Both the position numbers and the translations under genes were made by a program. Shown in pieces: positions 30,003-37,912 of a stretch of 40,678 nt of DNA. This DNA comes from JAWXUE01 sp044432865 (GTDB lineage Bacteria > Bacillota_I > Bacilli_A > Acholeplasmatales > Anaeroplasmataceae): contig JAWXUF010000007.1 of assembly GCA_044432865.1 (NCBI GenBank), positions 1 through 40,678 of the forward strand, written 5' to 3'. The notes under the pieces were generated by a model. It ran no database searches and was not told the DNA's origin. It saw only the letters and a list, made by a program, of their open reading frames with translations. Each line of letters starts with the position of its first letter. Position 1 is the stretch's first letter.

Positions 30003-30323
30003 ATGACTTTTATTAAACAATGCAAATTTATAGAAGTAACAGAAGTAGAAGAAGATGATGGTGAATTAATTTTAACTGTTGAAGATGATATATTATCATA
30101 CTTATGTTTATATCAAAATGTTTCTTTAGTGATAGATAAAGTTATACCAAACACTTCAAAATGTTTAAGAATTACAGTAACTGATGGTGATACAGATTTA
30201 CCTATATATGTAAATAATCAATACTTTAGACCTTGTCAACTAAAATGCCATTCAGTATTGAATGTCAAGTATAAAGCAGATCCTAAAATATTTGAATTTA
30301 TCAGTGGGGGGAAACTTAGATGA
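30003..30323 (+). CDS. Hypothetical protein, beta-rich
   Basis: 106 residues starting MTFIKQCKFIEVTEVEEDDG after AGAAAGGAGAAAAAAT. An in-frame ATG at 29958 lies inside the preceding terminator and is rejected. The sequence is mostly short strands (ELILTVEDDILSYLCLYQNV; LVIDKVIPNTSKCLRITVTD), so a small beta barrel is likely. Its stop overlaps the next start in an ATGA. Similar small proteins in gut phages sit near the glycine-rich protein; function unknown. Confidence 0.6.
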   Translation: MTFIKQCKFIEVTEVEEDDGELILTVEDDILSYLCLYQNVSLVIDKVIPNTSKCLRITVTDGDTDLPIYVNNQYFRPCQLKCHSVLNVKYKADPKIFEFISGGKLR

Positions 30324-30664
30324 AAACTTGGTTACAAGAAGCAAAAGATACACTGTATCATTTAAAAGAATTAGAGTCTAAAGACATTCCTTTAGATTAT
30401 CATATAGCAAAGAAAATGATGATTGCACATTGGGTTGTAGAAAACCATAAAGGTGGTTCAAAAGAATTTATTGAAACTGTAAAATATTGTCATCATAAAA
30501 ATCATAATGATTTAGATATTGAGATGGAAAGAATCGTTAATACAGGAACAAAAGAACATATGGAATCACTATCAATGGTATTGAGTGAACACTATGGTAA
30601 TATCAAAGAAAATCATCCTATGATGTATAATCAAGTTCTAAGCAAATTTAAAGATATAAGATAA
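30320..30664 (+). CDS. Hypothetical helical protein
   Basis: 114 residues, all-helical and His-rich (KKMMIAHWVVENHKGGSKEF; VKYCHHKNHNDLDIEMERIV; LVLSEHYGNIKENHPMMYNQ). His and acidic residues in pairs might bind metal, but no family is recognised. Translationally coupled to the upstream gene (ATGA overlap). The terminator after it overlaps its stop codon. Confidence 0.6.
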   Translation: MKTWLQEAKDTLYHLKELESKDIPLDYHIAKKMMIAHWVVENHKGGSKEFIETVKYCHHKNHNDLDIEMERIVNTGTKEHMESLSMVLSEHYGNIKENHPMMYNQVLSKFKDIR

Positions 30665-30688
30665 GCATATTATTGCTTATCTTTTTTA
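30659..30688 (+). terminator. Rho-independent terminator before the regulator promoter
   Basis: AGATAAGC (30659-30666) pairs with GCTTATCT (30675-30682), then a T run. It isolates the late genes from the regulator. Confidence 0.85.
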
Positions 30689-30742
30689 GTTGACAAAGTA
30701 AACAACTTTTAGTTGACAAAGTCAACTAATATGATATATAAT
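30689..30742 (+). promoter_or_regulatory. Promoter of the Cro/CI-type regulator with two operators
   Basis: TTGACA (30713-30718), 18-base spacer, TATAAT (30737-30742): a consensus promoter. Its -35 sits inside the perfect palindrome GTTGACAAAGTCAAC (30712-30726). A second site, GTTGACAAAGTAAAC (30689-30703), has one mismatch and lies 23 bases upstream, so two dimers could bind on nearly the same DNA face. The 30712 site with its flank equals the site at 1164-1182. Autorepression is the obvious reading. Confidence 0.85.
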
Positions 30743-30763
30743 TCTTTTAGAAAGGAGTTGATT

Positions 30764-30961
30764 GTGTTGAAGTTAAAATTAAAAACGTGGAGAGTACAAA
30801 AAGGTTTAACTCAAACTGATGCAGCAAATAATTTAGGTGTAACTAAACAATATGTATCAAAGATGGAAAGTTCAACAGTATTTTCAACAATGATTAGGAA
30901 GTATTGTGATTTGTTAGAAATCAAACCTGAACAAGTATTATTAGAAGAAAGAAAAAAATAA
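30764..30961 (+). CDS. Cro/CI-family HTH transcription regulator
   Basis: 65 residues from GTG at 30764, six bases after AAAGGAG. The frame is open to an ATG at 30713, but that lies inside the promoter. The HTH_3 (XRE) domain is clear: WRVQKGLTQTDAANNLGVTK then QYVSKMESSTVFSTMIRKYC. It has no effector or dimerisation domain, so it resembles Cro more than CI. It most likely binds the GTTGAC-N3-GTCAAC sites at its own promoter and at 1168. Confidence 0.85.
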   Translation: MLKLKLKTWRVQKGLTQTDAANNLGVTKQYVSKMESSTVFSTMIRKYCDLLEIKPEQVLLEERKK

Positions 30962-30980
30962 GAAAAAGGAATTTGGAAAA

Positions 30981-31598
30981 ATGAAAACAAAAGAAATTTT
31001 ATATGATGTAAGCATTTCAGTATTTGCTGAAAATATTGGTATTAATAGAGATAGAGTATTTAGATTTTTAAGAGAACATGGGATTGTAGAAAAAAGTATT
31101 GCACTTCCAACGGAAAAAGGCTCTAAAACTAAACTAGTTAAAAGAAGTTTTAGCAAAGATGGTAGAGCAATGATGAAGATTACAAAGAAGGGATCCAATT
31201 TAGTTTATAATTCATTTGTTAAAGATGGTATTGCTAGAAAACAAGTTAAAAATGAATATATGTTAAATGCACTTAAAGAAATAGAAGTTGTTGAAGAAGT
31301 TGTTGACAAAAGCAAAATTAACGTGTTAGAAGAATACATTAAAGAGTTAGTAACAACATGTGAAAAACAAAGTTTAGAAATAAGATTATTACAAGATAGA
31401 TGTGGTATTAAATTTGTACCTAACGTAAAAGAATATTATCATTATATTGATACTAACTTTAATGTTATTACTGATATTAATGAAGGTAGTCAAACTGATA
31501 TTCTTAGAATACAAACTGTTAGACTATTTAGAGAAGTTAAAAGTGCTTTATTATTCCTAAGCATTTTGAAAGGAGAATCAAATGAAAATTTTATTTAA
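30981..31598 (+). CDS. Antirepressor-like (KilAC-type) DNA-binding protein
   Basis: 205 residues. The N-terminal SISVFAENIGINRDRVFRFL followed by REHGIV resembles the KilAC domain of phage antirepressors, a winged HTH. A basic patch (GSKTKLVKRSFSKDGRAMMK) and a coiled coil (INVLEEYIKELVTTCEKQSL) follow. The usual N-terminal Bro/ANT domain is absent, and the last 70 residues are unrecognised. Next to the Cro/CI gene, a role in the genetic switch is likely. It overlaps the SbcC-like gene by 17 bases. Confidence 0.6.
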   Translation: MKTKEILYDVSISVFAENIGINRDRVFRFLREHGIVEKSIALPTEKGSKTKLVKRSFSKDGRAMMKITKKGSNLVYNSFVKDGIARKQVKNEYMLNALKEIEVVEEVVDKSKINVLEEYIKELVTTCEKQSLEIRLLQDRCGIKFVPNVKEYYHYIDTNFNVITDINEGSQTDILRIQTVRLFREVKSALLFLSILKGESNENFI

Positions 31599-33561
31599 AT
31601 CTTTAGAAATTGAAAACTTTATGTCATATGATAAATTTGATATTGATTTTGATGATGTTAAAACAACACTTAGGGGATTTAATGGTGCAGGTAAAACTAC
31701 AATTTTAAATGCAATTTGTTGGTGTTTATTTAAAAAAGATTATTATGATAGAAGTAAGTTTGATTTAAAACCAATCAAAGATGGTGTATCACAAGAAGAA
31801 TTAGAAACTAAGGTTGCTTTAATATTTAGTGTTGATGGTAATGAAAACGTTATTGAAAGAATTAATAAAAAAGGTTTAAATACAACTAAAGTTAATGGTG
31901 CTGTTTTTAAAGAAAAAGAATATCTTATTTATGTACAAGAAACACTAGGTATAAATGAAGAAGATTTTAAATTAATTGCTAATCCTAATTATGCTATTGG
32001 CTTAAATTGGAAAGATTTAAGAAACATTGTATTTGGTTATGTTGGAGAAGTTAAAGATGAAGATATTTTTAATGAAGAACCATCACTTAAACCACTTGCT
32101 AACAAGATTGAAACAATGGGTATTGAAAAAGTAAGACAAGGTGTAATGTCAAATATTAGTGATATTAAGAATAAGATGTTACCAGAATTAAATGGTAAGA
32201 TCCAATTAGTTGAAGATGAAGTAACACATTTAGAATCTGTTGCAAGTACATTGACTGAAAAACAAGAACAATTAACTAAGATAGATTCACAAATTGAAAA
32301 TTACATGAAGATTGTTGAAAATGAAAACAACAAGAAAAATGAAAAACAAAAGTTGTTAAATGACATTTCTAAACTTAATAACAAAATTGATACTTTTGAA
32401 ATTGAAAAGAAGAATTTAAAAGTTCAAGGAGAACAAATTAATTTAGAAATTAAATCTAAAACTAATATTGAAGAATTAAGAAGTAAGGACATTTTAGAAC
32501 AACAATCAAAAATTCAAAAGTTTCATATTTCATTACAAGGTCAGTTATCTAGGTTTAATGGACTAAAAGAAGATTACACACTTTATGAAGAAGAAATTAA
32601 AAAAATCAGTGAAGAAGTTGTTAGAGTAGAAAGTGAAGTATGCCCTACTTGCAATAAACCACTTACTGAAGAAGAAATTAAAATTTCATTACAAAACCTA
32701 GAATTGTTAAAAGAAAATAAAATAAAAGAACGCAAAGAAATAAATGAAAGAACAAAAACAATGTTGTTAGATTTAAAAGAAAAAATAAGTTTTGAAAAAG
32801 AAGAATTTAATAAAGAAAAAGAATTATTGGAAGAAATCAAGGTAAGAGATTACACGCATTTAATTGAAGAAAATTTTGAATTAACAACTTTAAACCAAAA
32901 CAAAGAAAAGTTATTAGAAGATTACAATAGATTAGATGTTGAAATAAAACAATGTGGTTTAGAAATTGATAAAATTAACATTAGTATTGAAGAAATACCT
33001 GCTGAAGAACAAGTTGGAGATTATAGAGATTTAGTTGAACAAAGAGATGATCTAGCGTTACAGTTACAAGATGTATCAAAGTTTAACGAATCTAAGGATC
33101 TATTAGTAAAACTAACTGAAGATAAATTAGAACTTGAAAAGAAATACAAACAAAGTGAAGTAGCGTTAGAATTAGTTAAGAAGTATCAAAGCATTAAATC
33201 AAAAAAGACTGAAGAAGCATTAAGAAACTATTTCAATGATATTTCTTTTATTACACAAGAGATTGCAAAAAATGGTAAAACTGAAGAAACTTTTAAAGTT
33301 TATTTAGGTGGTAGACCATATGAGACATTATCTGGTGGTGAGAAAATGAGAAGTCAATTAGACTTATTAAATGGTATTCAAAAATTAAAAAGTATTAATA
33401 TGCCTGTTTTGATTGATAGTATTAGTGAACTTGATAAAATGCCAGAATATATTAACTCACAATTAGTTACTTGTTTAACAGTTCAAAAACCAAAAGAAGA
33501 TAGTGAAAACTTTGAAAAATATAAGAAAGCATTTACTAGAATAAATGTTGTGAAAGGATAA
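31582..33561 (+). CDS. SbcC/Rad50-like ATPase
   Basis: 659 residues. Walker A GFNGAGKTT at 32-40; long coiled coils on either side of a zinc hook CPTC (about 354-357, in EVCPTCNKPLTEEE); the ABC signature LSGGEKMRSQL near 583-593; and a Walker B-like MPVLIDSISELDK. The layout is that of SbcC/Rad50 proteins, which with a nuclease partner process DNA ends. Compact versions beside RecT are common in Bacillota phages. No SbcD is present; the MBL-fold enzyme two genes on is a possible nuclease partner, which is inference from order only. Confidence 0.88.
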   Translation: MKILFKSLEIENFMSYDKFDIDFDDVKTTLRGFNGAGKTTILNAICWCLFKKDYYDRSKFDLKPIKDGVSQEELETKVALIFSVDGNENVIERINKKGLNTTKVNGAVFKEKEYLIYVQETLGINEEDFKLIANPNYAIGLNWKDLRNIVFGYVGEVKDEDIFNEEPSLKPLANKIETMGIEKVRQGVMSNISDIKNKMLPELNGKIQLVEDEVTHLESVASTLTEKQEQLTKIDSQIENYMKIVENENNKKNEKQKLLNDISKLNNKIDTFEIEKKNLKVQGEQINLEIKSKTNIEELRSKDILEQQSKIQKFHISLQGQLSRFNGLKEDYTLYEEEIKKISEEVVRVESEVCPTCNKPLTEEEIKISLQNLELLKENKIKERKEINERTKTMLLDLKEKISFEKEEFNKEKELLEEIKVRDYTHLIEENFELTTLNQNKEKLLEDYNRLDVEIKQCGLEIDKINISIEEIPAEEQVGDYRDLVEQRDDLALQLQDVSKFNESKDLLVKLTEDKLELEKKYKQSEVALELVKKYQSIKSKKTEEALRNYFNDISFITQEIAKNGKTEETFKVYLGGRPYETLSGGEKMRSQLDLLNGIQKLKSINMPVLIDSISELDKMPEYINSQLVTCLTVQKPKEDSENFEKYKKAFTRINVVKG

Positions 33562-33566
33562 TTAAA

Positions 33567-34607
33567 ATGGAAGAAATTAATTTAGAAGAAGTTACAGTAG
33601 AAGAAACTGTAGAAGAAGTTAATGAAGTTGAAGAAGTAGTTGAAAAACCTAAAAAGAGAAAAACAAAGAAAACTAAAACTGAAGAAACTGATGAAGTTGA
33701 CAACAAAGAATTGGCTGTAAGAACAGCAGAACAATTAAATTTAGTACTACCTAAAAACATTGCTGATAAAGTTTTAAATTCATTAATTACAAATGAAGCA
33801 AGTGGTAGAATGAATTTCCCCTCAAATTATAATGTTGGTAATGCTATTAAGAGTGCTTATTTGAAACTATCAACTGATAGAAACTTAAACGCATGTACTG
33901 ATGAATCTAAAGCAAATGCTATGTTACAAATGGCAATTTTAGGACTTTCACCTGCTAAGACACAATGTTATTTTGTTGCATTAGGTGGTCAAGCAACATT
34001 AATGCCATCATATTTTGGTAAAGTATGCTCTTTAAAAAGAGTTAAGGGAGTTAAAGAAGTTAGAGCAGATGTTATTTACAAAGGCACTGAATATGATTTA
34101 ACTACTGATGAATATGGTAATGATGACATCATTATTAACAAACCTTGTCCTTTGGATCAAAGAGATGGTAAAGAAATCATTGGTGCATGGGCGAAAATTT
34201 TCTTTGAAAATGGAACTCACTTTTGCTCATTATTGACAATGCAAGATATTGAAAATTCATGGGGAATGGGACATGCTAAAGGGAACTCTAAAGCACATCA
34301 AAATTTTAGAGCAGAAATGGCAAAAAAGAGTGCTATCAATCGTGCTGCTAAAATGTTTATTAATACTTGTGATGACTATGATAGTTTCATTGAAACTTAC
34401 AATGATGTTTTAAGTAATGAGTATCAAGAAGTTAATAATTCAAATGGTAATAGTGAAACATTAAAACCTAAGAAGGTAGTTATGCCTACAGTTGAAAAAG
34501 AAGTTATTGAACCAGAAGTTATTGATGTAGTTGTAGTAGAAAAGAATAACAAAGTTGAAGAAGAAGAAATTGATATTAGTATTGATATTGATGATTTAGG
34601 GTTTTAA
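33567..34607 (+). CDS. recT: RecT-family single-strand annealing protein
   Basis: 346 residues. RecT core: NAMLQMAILGLSPAKTQCYF, LGGQATLMPSYFGKVCSLKR, and SAINRAAKMFINTC are family hallmarks. It anneals complementary single strands during phage recombination. Unusual is an extended acidic then basic N terminus (EEVTVEETVEEVNEVEEVVE followed by KPKKRKTKKTK) of about 40 residues, similar in composition to the low-complexity protein at 15399. The acidic C-terminal tail is longer than usual. It lies between the SbcC-like gene and the MBL/SSB genes. Confidence 0.93.
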   Translation: MEEINLEEVTVEETVEEVNEVEEVVEKPKKRKTKKTKTEETDEVDNKELAVRTAEQLNLVLPKNIADKVLNSLITNEASGRMNFPSNYNVGNAIKSAYLKLSTDRNLNACTDESKANAMLQMAILGLSPAKTQCYFVALGGQATLMPSYFGKVCSLKRVKGVKEVRADVIYKGTEYDLTTDEYGNDDIIINKPCPLDQRDGKEIIGAWAKIFFENGTHFCSLLTMQDIENSWGMGHAKGNSKAHQNFRAEMAKKSAINRAAKMFINTCDDYDSFIETYNDVLSNEYQEVNNSNGNSETLKPKKVVMPTVEKEVIEPEVIDVVVVEKNNKVEEEEIDISIDIDDLGF

Positions 34608-35356
34608 TGAAACTAATATCATTAGGTAGTAGTAGTAAAGGTAATTGCCATATTCTATTTGATAATGATGGGTATGGCATTATGTTAGATTGTGGTATAA
34701 ACTTCAACGGATATAATCATTATGTAGATGATTATAATGTAGGAACATTGTTAATAACACATAAACATAATGATCACATTAAAGCAATAAACAACAAATC
34801 ACTGTTATTAGGCAAAATAAGCGTTATAGGAGAGAAAACTCTATTAGATGAGTATAAAGTGCCATATCTTAATAAAGTGTCTATATCAACGGAAAAAGGG
34901 CATAATATGGCAAATTGGTGTATACTTCCTTTTGAAGTTCCACATGATGTTGAGAATTATGCTTATTTAATGAGAAATAACAAAACAAAACATAAAGTAT
35001 TATATTTAACTGATTGTGGTAAAATGGAACAATTTGAAGTACCAGATGTAGATACATTTATAATTGAAGCAAATTACAATGAAGAATATTATGAAGGTAA
35101 AGAACTATCCGTTAAAGAACTTAGAAATATAAGTGAATACGGTCACGCTTCAGTTCAAGAAACGTTAAGATTCTTAAATAAGAATGTTAATCACAATACT
35201 AATAATATATATCTAGTACATATTTCTAGTAGTATTAGTGATTATAAGATAATGGAAAGAATTGTAAGAGATGAATTTCCAAAATTAAATGTAGTAGCAA
35301 TAAATAATAAATTGGTGCAAGGAATAGCACAAATAAATGAAATTAAGGAGAAATAA
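34607..35356 (+). CDS. MBL-fold metallo-hydrolase (YycJ-like), probable DNA exonuclease
   Basis: 249 residues. The metal site THKHNDH (HxHxDH), later PHDVENYAY and YLTDCGKM, plus the start SLGSSSKGNCHILFDNDGYG, place it in the YycJ/WalJ branch of metallo-beta-lactamase-fold hydrolases. Phage members next to RecT are probably exonucleases that supply single strands for annealing. The start overlaps the RecT stop (TAATG), and SSB follows 3 bases later. Confidence 0.85.
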   Translation: MKLISLGSSSKGNCHILFDNDGYGIMLDCGINFNGYNHYVDDYNVGTLLITHKHNDHIKAINNKSLLLGKISVIGEKTLLDEYKVPYLNKVSISTEKGHNMANWCILPFEVPHDVENYAYLMRNNKTKHKVLYLTDCGKMEQFEVPDVDTFIIEANYNEEYYEGKELSVKELRNISEYGHASVQETLRFLNKNVNHNTNNIYLVHISSSISDYKIMERIVRDEFPKLNVVAINNKLVQGIAQINEIKEK

Positions 35357-35359
35357 AAA

Positions 35360-35767
35360 ATGATTAATACAACAATTATACAAGGAAGATTATGCCACGA
35401 ACCAGAAATTATGAGTTCAGGTCAAAAAAGCATATTAAACTTTTCAATAGCAAATAATTATTGGAACGGAAAAGAAAACGCTGTAGTTTTTATCAACTGT
35501 GTAGCATGGGGGAAACAAGCAGATAACATTGCTAAGTTTGTAAATAAAGGACACATTCTATCAGTTGAAGGTTCATTGATTGCAAACAAATTTACTAAGA
35601 AAGATGGGACTGAAGTTAATGATTTAAAACTTAATGTAATGAAAGTTCATTTTGAAGATAACCGTAACAAAAACAATGATGATGTTAAAGTGGATCAAAC
35701 TATAAGAACTCAAACAAGTGAAACAACTAATGATTATAATCTAAATGATGATGATCTACCATTTTAA
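35360..35767 (+). CDS. ssb: Single-stranded DNA-binding protein
   Basis: 135 residues. OB-fold start MINTTIIQGRLCHEPEIMSS, the characteristic VVFINCVAWGKQADNIAKFV then KGHILSVEGSLIANKF, and the acidic C-terminal tip NDDDLPF that recruits partner proteins. It protects single-stranded DNA in phage replication and recombination. It ends the recombination operon; a terminator follows. Confidence 0.95.
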   Translation: MINTTIIQGRLCHEPEIMSSGQKSILNFSIANNYWNGKENAVVFINCVAWGKQADNIAKFVNKGHILSVEGSLIANKFTKKDGTEVNDLKLNVMKVHFEDNRNKNNDDVKVDQTIRTQTSETTNDYNLNDDDLPF

Positions 35768-35773
35768 TTAATT

Positions 35774-35797
35774 AAAGATACTTAGGTATCTTTTTTT
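35774..35797 (+). terminator. Terminator after ssb
   Basis: AAAGATAC (35774-35781) pairs with GGTATCTTT around a short loop and is followed by T. A TATAAT (35833-35838) downstream may be the -10 for the next operon, but its -35 is unclear. Confidence 0.75.
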
Positions 35798-35910
35798 ATT
35801 TAGTTGTAGACATATGGAAAGGTATGTGTTACTATAATTGTAGGTATTTATTAATGAATGATTAAATACTGAAATCACGTACAAACACACGTTAATTAAG
35901 GAGAAAACAA

Positions 35911-36261
35911 GTGATAAAGGTTAATATTGATTATAAAAAAGGAATATTTGAAGTAAAAGGACATGCTAACTACAATGCTAAGGGTTATGATATCGTATGT
36001 TCAAGTGTTTCAGTTTTAGCAAGAAACATATATTTATTTTTGGAACACATTAGTTCTGCTGAACAAGAATTATTTAAAGATAGTGAAGAATTAGAAGTAA
36101 TGACTAAAACGTTAGAATATAAAGATGGTCATATTAAATGCAAATTTGATAACCAAAACATTTCTATTGTTTTCTTTCTAACACATCATGAAAAAATATT
36201 TGCTGAATTAAGAGATGACTATCCACAATACATTTCATTTAAAACAGTATACAGTAAATAA
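35911..36261 (+). CDS. Prp-type cysteine protease (ribosomal-processing protease family)
   Basis: 116 residues, GTG start after TAAGGAGAAAACAA. VKGHANYNAKGYDIVCSSVS carries the family catalytic His18 (GHA) and Cys30 (DIVC), followed by the conserved VSVL. Host Prp removes the N-terminal LNLQFF-type peptide of ribosomal protein L27. In S. aureus phage 80alpha it also trims capsid and scaffold. Here the phage has its own copy, and its scaffold, capsid and tail tube start with matching NLDLQLF/LNLQLF peptides. It probably acts as prohead and tail maturation protease, 20 kb away from its substrates. Confidence 0.85.
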   Translation: MIKVNIDYKKGIFEVKGHANYNAKGYDIVCSSVSVLARNIYLFLEHISSAEQELFKDSEELEVMTKTLEYKDGHIKCKFDNQNISIVFFLTHHEKIFAELRDDYPQYISFKTVYSK

Positions 36262-36263
36262 TA

Positions 36264-36866
36264 ATGGATGATTTTGAATTAGAAATTGATTTAGATGACA
36301 TTATTATAGAAGAAGATAAGAAAGAAAAAGTTTTATATGAAAAGGTATATGATGGAACGCTAGAAAGTAAACAAAACAATGCTATTGAAAAGGTTATGCA
36401 AAAGTCTATGTTGATGGATCGTGATAATAATATTACTACTAATCAAATGATTGCAATAGATATGTATATAAAAGGCAGCAAGAAAAGTGATATTGCTAAG
36501 GAATGTGGTGTATCTAACAGTACCATAAGCAAATGGTTTAACAAGGATGATAAATTTTTACAGGTATTAGATTCAACAAAAAAAGAAATAGAAATAGCAA
36601 ATAAAAATCATTTTAATTCATTAGTGCCTGATGCAATAAGTAGGTTAAAGGATATAATTATTAACGAACCACCAGAAAGCAAAACTTTACTAGGTGCAAT
36701 TAAAATAGTTATGGAAAATTCAAGTATAAACGATACTAAAGAAATAACTAAGAATATTAGTCAAACACAAATAGTTATTAATCCTAAGTATGAACAAAAT
36801 GATATGGTCAAGGATTTAGGGAACATCAATGACAATGCTATAGATGTTAGTTATAAAGAAAGTTAA
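36264..36866 (+). CDS. HTH protein, possible small terminase subunit
   Basis: 200 residues. An acidic N terminus is followed by TTNQMIAIDMYIKGSKKSDI then AKECGVSNSTISKWFN, a homeodomain-like HTH of the kind found in phBC6A51-type terminase small subunits. A helical oligomerisation region (NKNHFNSLVPDAISRLKDII) and a tail with VINPKY follow. If it is TerS it would recognise the packaging site, perhaps the 25-bp repeats at 37219. It could instead be a replication initiator or transcription factor. It follows the Prp gene by 2 bases. Confidence 0.6.
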   Translation: MDDFELEIDLDDIIIEEDKKEKVLYEKVYDGTLESKQNNAIEKVMQKSMLMDRDNNITTNQMIAIDMYIKGSKKSDIAKECGVSNSTISKWFNKDDKFLQVLDSTKKEIEIANKNHFNSLVPDAISRLKDIIINEPPESKTLLGAIKIVMENSSINDTKEITKNISQTQIVINPKYEQNDMVKDLGNINDNAIDVSYKES

Positions 36867-36919
36867 AAATATAAGTGTTATAACGCACGCAAATTACAGG
36901 TAAAGGAAAGAACGGAAAA

Positions 36920-37192
36920 ATGAAACATAAAGTAAGTGAAATTGAAAAAGAACAGATTAGAGAAATGTATTTGTATTTTAAAGGTATTAGAAGTAACAAT
37001 ATAATTAATATGAATGAAGTTATAAAATCAAGTGGTTTAATTGCTCCAACTACATTTAGATGTTGGTTATGTGAATTTGAGAAAGATGAAGATCTTAACA
37101 CTAGGAGAAAAACACACATATCTTATGTGAAGTTAAAGGATCTAAAAAAACATTTAAAATCTATTTTATTAGATATGTTGTATGAAGAATAG
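36920..37192 (+). CDS. Small HTH-like protein
   Basis: 90 residues: SEIEKEQIREMYLYFKGIRS, then NEVIKSSGLIAPTTFRCWLC, and a C-terminal helical pair. The spacing suggests an HTH, and its place just before the iterons makes it a candidate iteron-binding protein. No family is recognised. The terminator overlaps its stop codon. Confidence 0.55.
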   Translation: MKHKVSEIEKEQIREMYLYFKGIRSNNIINMNEVIKSSGLIAPTTFRCWLCEFEKDEDLNTRRKTHISYVKLKDLKKHLKSILLDMLYEE

Positions 37193-37211
37193 TGAAAACT
37201 ATTCTTTTTTT
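37185..37211 (+). terminator. Rho-independent terminator
   Basis: AAGAATAGT (37185-37193) pairs perfectly with ACTATTCTT (37198-37206) around a 4-base loop, followed by T. Confidence 0.88.
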
Positions 37212-37218
37212 ATTTGAA

Positions 37219-37349
37219 AAAATACAGGTATTGAAAAAAACGCATTTCTAAAATATAGGTAAGAGATTCCACGCAAAATATAGGTAAGAGATTCCACGCA
37301 AAATATAGGTAAGAGATTCCACGCAAAATATAGGTAAGAGATTCCACGT
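37219..37349 (+). repeat. Iterons: four perfect and one degenerate 25-bp direct repeat
   Basis: Units at 37250-37274, 37275-37299, 37300-37324 and 37325-37349 are identical except for the last base of the fourth. Each runs from AAAATATAGGTAAGAG to ATTCCACGC. A degenerate fifth unit (37219-37243, AAAATACAGGTA...ACGC) lies 6 bases upstream. Exact head-to-tail spacing of 25 bases (about two and a half turns) is typical of iterons bound by an initiator, or of a packaging or partition site. This gene-free stretch (37193-37619) also holds a G-rich tract and a palindrome. Confidence 0.9.
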
Positions 37350-37361
37350 GTTTTTTCAGTA

Positions 37362-37398
37362 GGGTAGGGGGGTTAAAAGTAGGGTAGGGTAGTGGGGG
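37362..37398 (+). other. G-rich tract able to form a G-quadruplex
   Basis: Five G runs of 3-6 bases (37362, 37367, 37382, 37387, 37394) separated by TA, TTAAAAGTA, TA and TAGT. Such a tract is striking in this AT-rich DNA. It begins 12 bases after the last iteron. Confidence 0.7.
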
Positions 37399-37444
37399 TT
37401 GAAAAAAAAATAAAAAAATGTTTACTCTTGCTTTAAAATGTGGT

Positions 37445-37458
37445 ATACACGCGTGTAT
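37445..37458. promoter_or_regulatory. Perfect 14-bp palindrome
   Basis: ATACACGCGTGTAT is its own reverse complement and includes CACGCGTG, the most GC-rich palindrome of the region. It could be an operator or an initiator-binding site beside the iterons. Confidence 0.6.
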
Positions 37459-37549
37459 GTTCTATATTTTAGACAAAAAAATATTGATTAGTTAATGTTC
37501 TATTAGAATCAACAAAAAATAAAAAAATAAAAAAAGTTTTAAAATAATG

Positions 37550-37578
37550 TTGACATACAATTACGTATGGTGTATAGT
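37550..37578 (+). promoter_or_regulatory. Strong promoter after the iteron region
   Basis: TTGACA (37550-37555), 17-base spacer, TATAGT (37573-37578). ATAC...GTAT around 37555-37568 overlaps the spacer and may be an operator. It drives the two unknown genes that follow. Confidence 0.75.
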
Positions 37579-37619
37579 AGGTATTGTAGTAAGAGAAACC
37601 AAGAAAGGAGTATTAGAAA

Positions 37620-37874
37620 ATGAAGCAAAAGATATACACTTCTAATCAATATTTGATTGTTTATAAAGAACTACCATCTTTGAAAACAACAGAAATTAAA
37701 GTATTATTTAATGTTTATTGCTTAGTCGAGGATGATGAGTTCTTAAACCTAAATTTTCTATTAACAAAAAAATATAAATTAACTTTTTCGAATGATTTAA
37801 AATTGAAAACTAACAATTTATTTAAAGAATTTAAAAACATTATTAACATTTTGGAATTGAGTATCAAAAAATAA
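37620..37874 (+). CDS. Hypothetical protein downstream of the iterons
   Basis: 84 residues starting MKQKIYTSNQYLIVYKELPS after AAGAAAGGAGTATTAG. It mixes strands (TTEIKVLFNVYCLVEDDEFL) and Lys/Asn/Leu-rich helices. It is not recognised and does not look like a known Rep protein, though the position right after iterons and a strong promoter is where a plasmid initiator would lie. Confidence 0.6.
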   Translation: MKQKIYTSNQYLIVYKELPSLKTTEIKVLFNVYCLVEDDEFLNLNFLLTKKYKLTFSNDLKLKTNNLFKEFKNIINILELSIKK

Positions 37875-37912
37875 GAAAGAGATCCAACAAAAAGGATCAT
37901 AGGAAAACGAAA

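Noticed and set aside
37250..37349. CRISPR array
   Set aside because: The 25-bp units are directly adjacent with no spacers, so they are tandem iterons rather than repeats and spacers.
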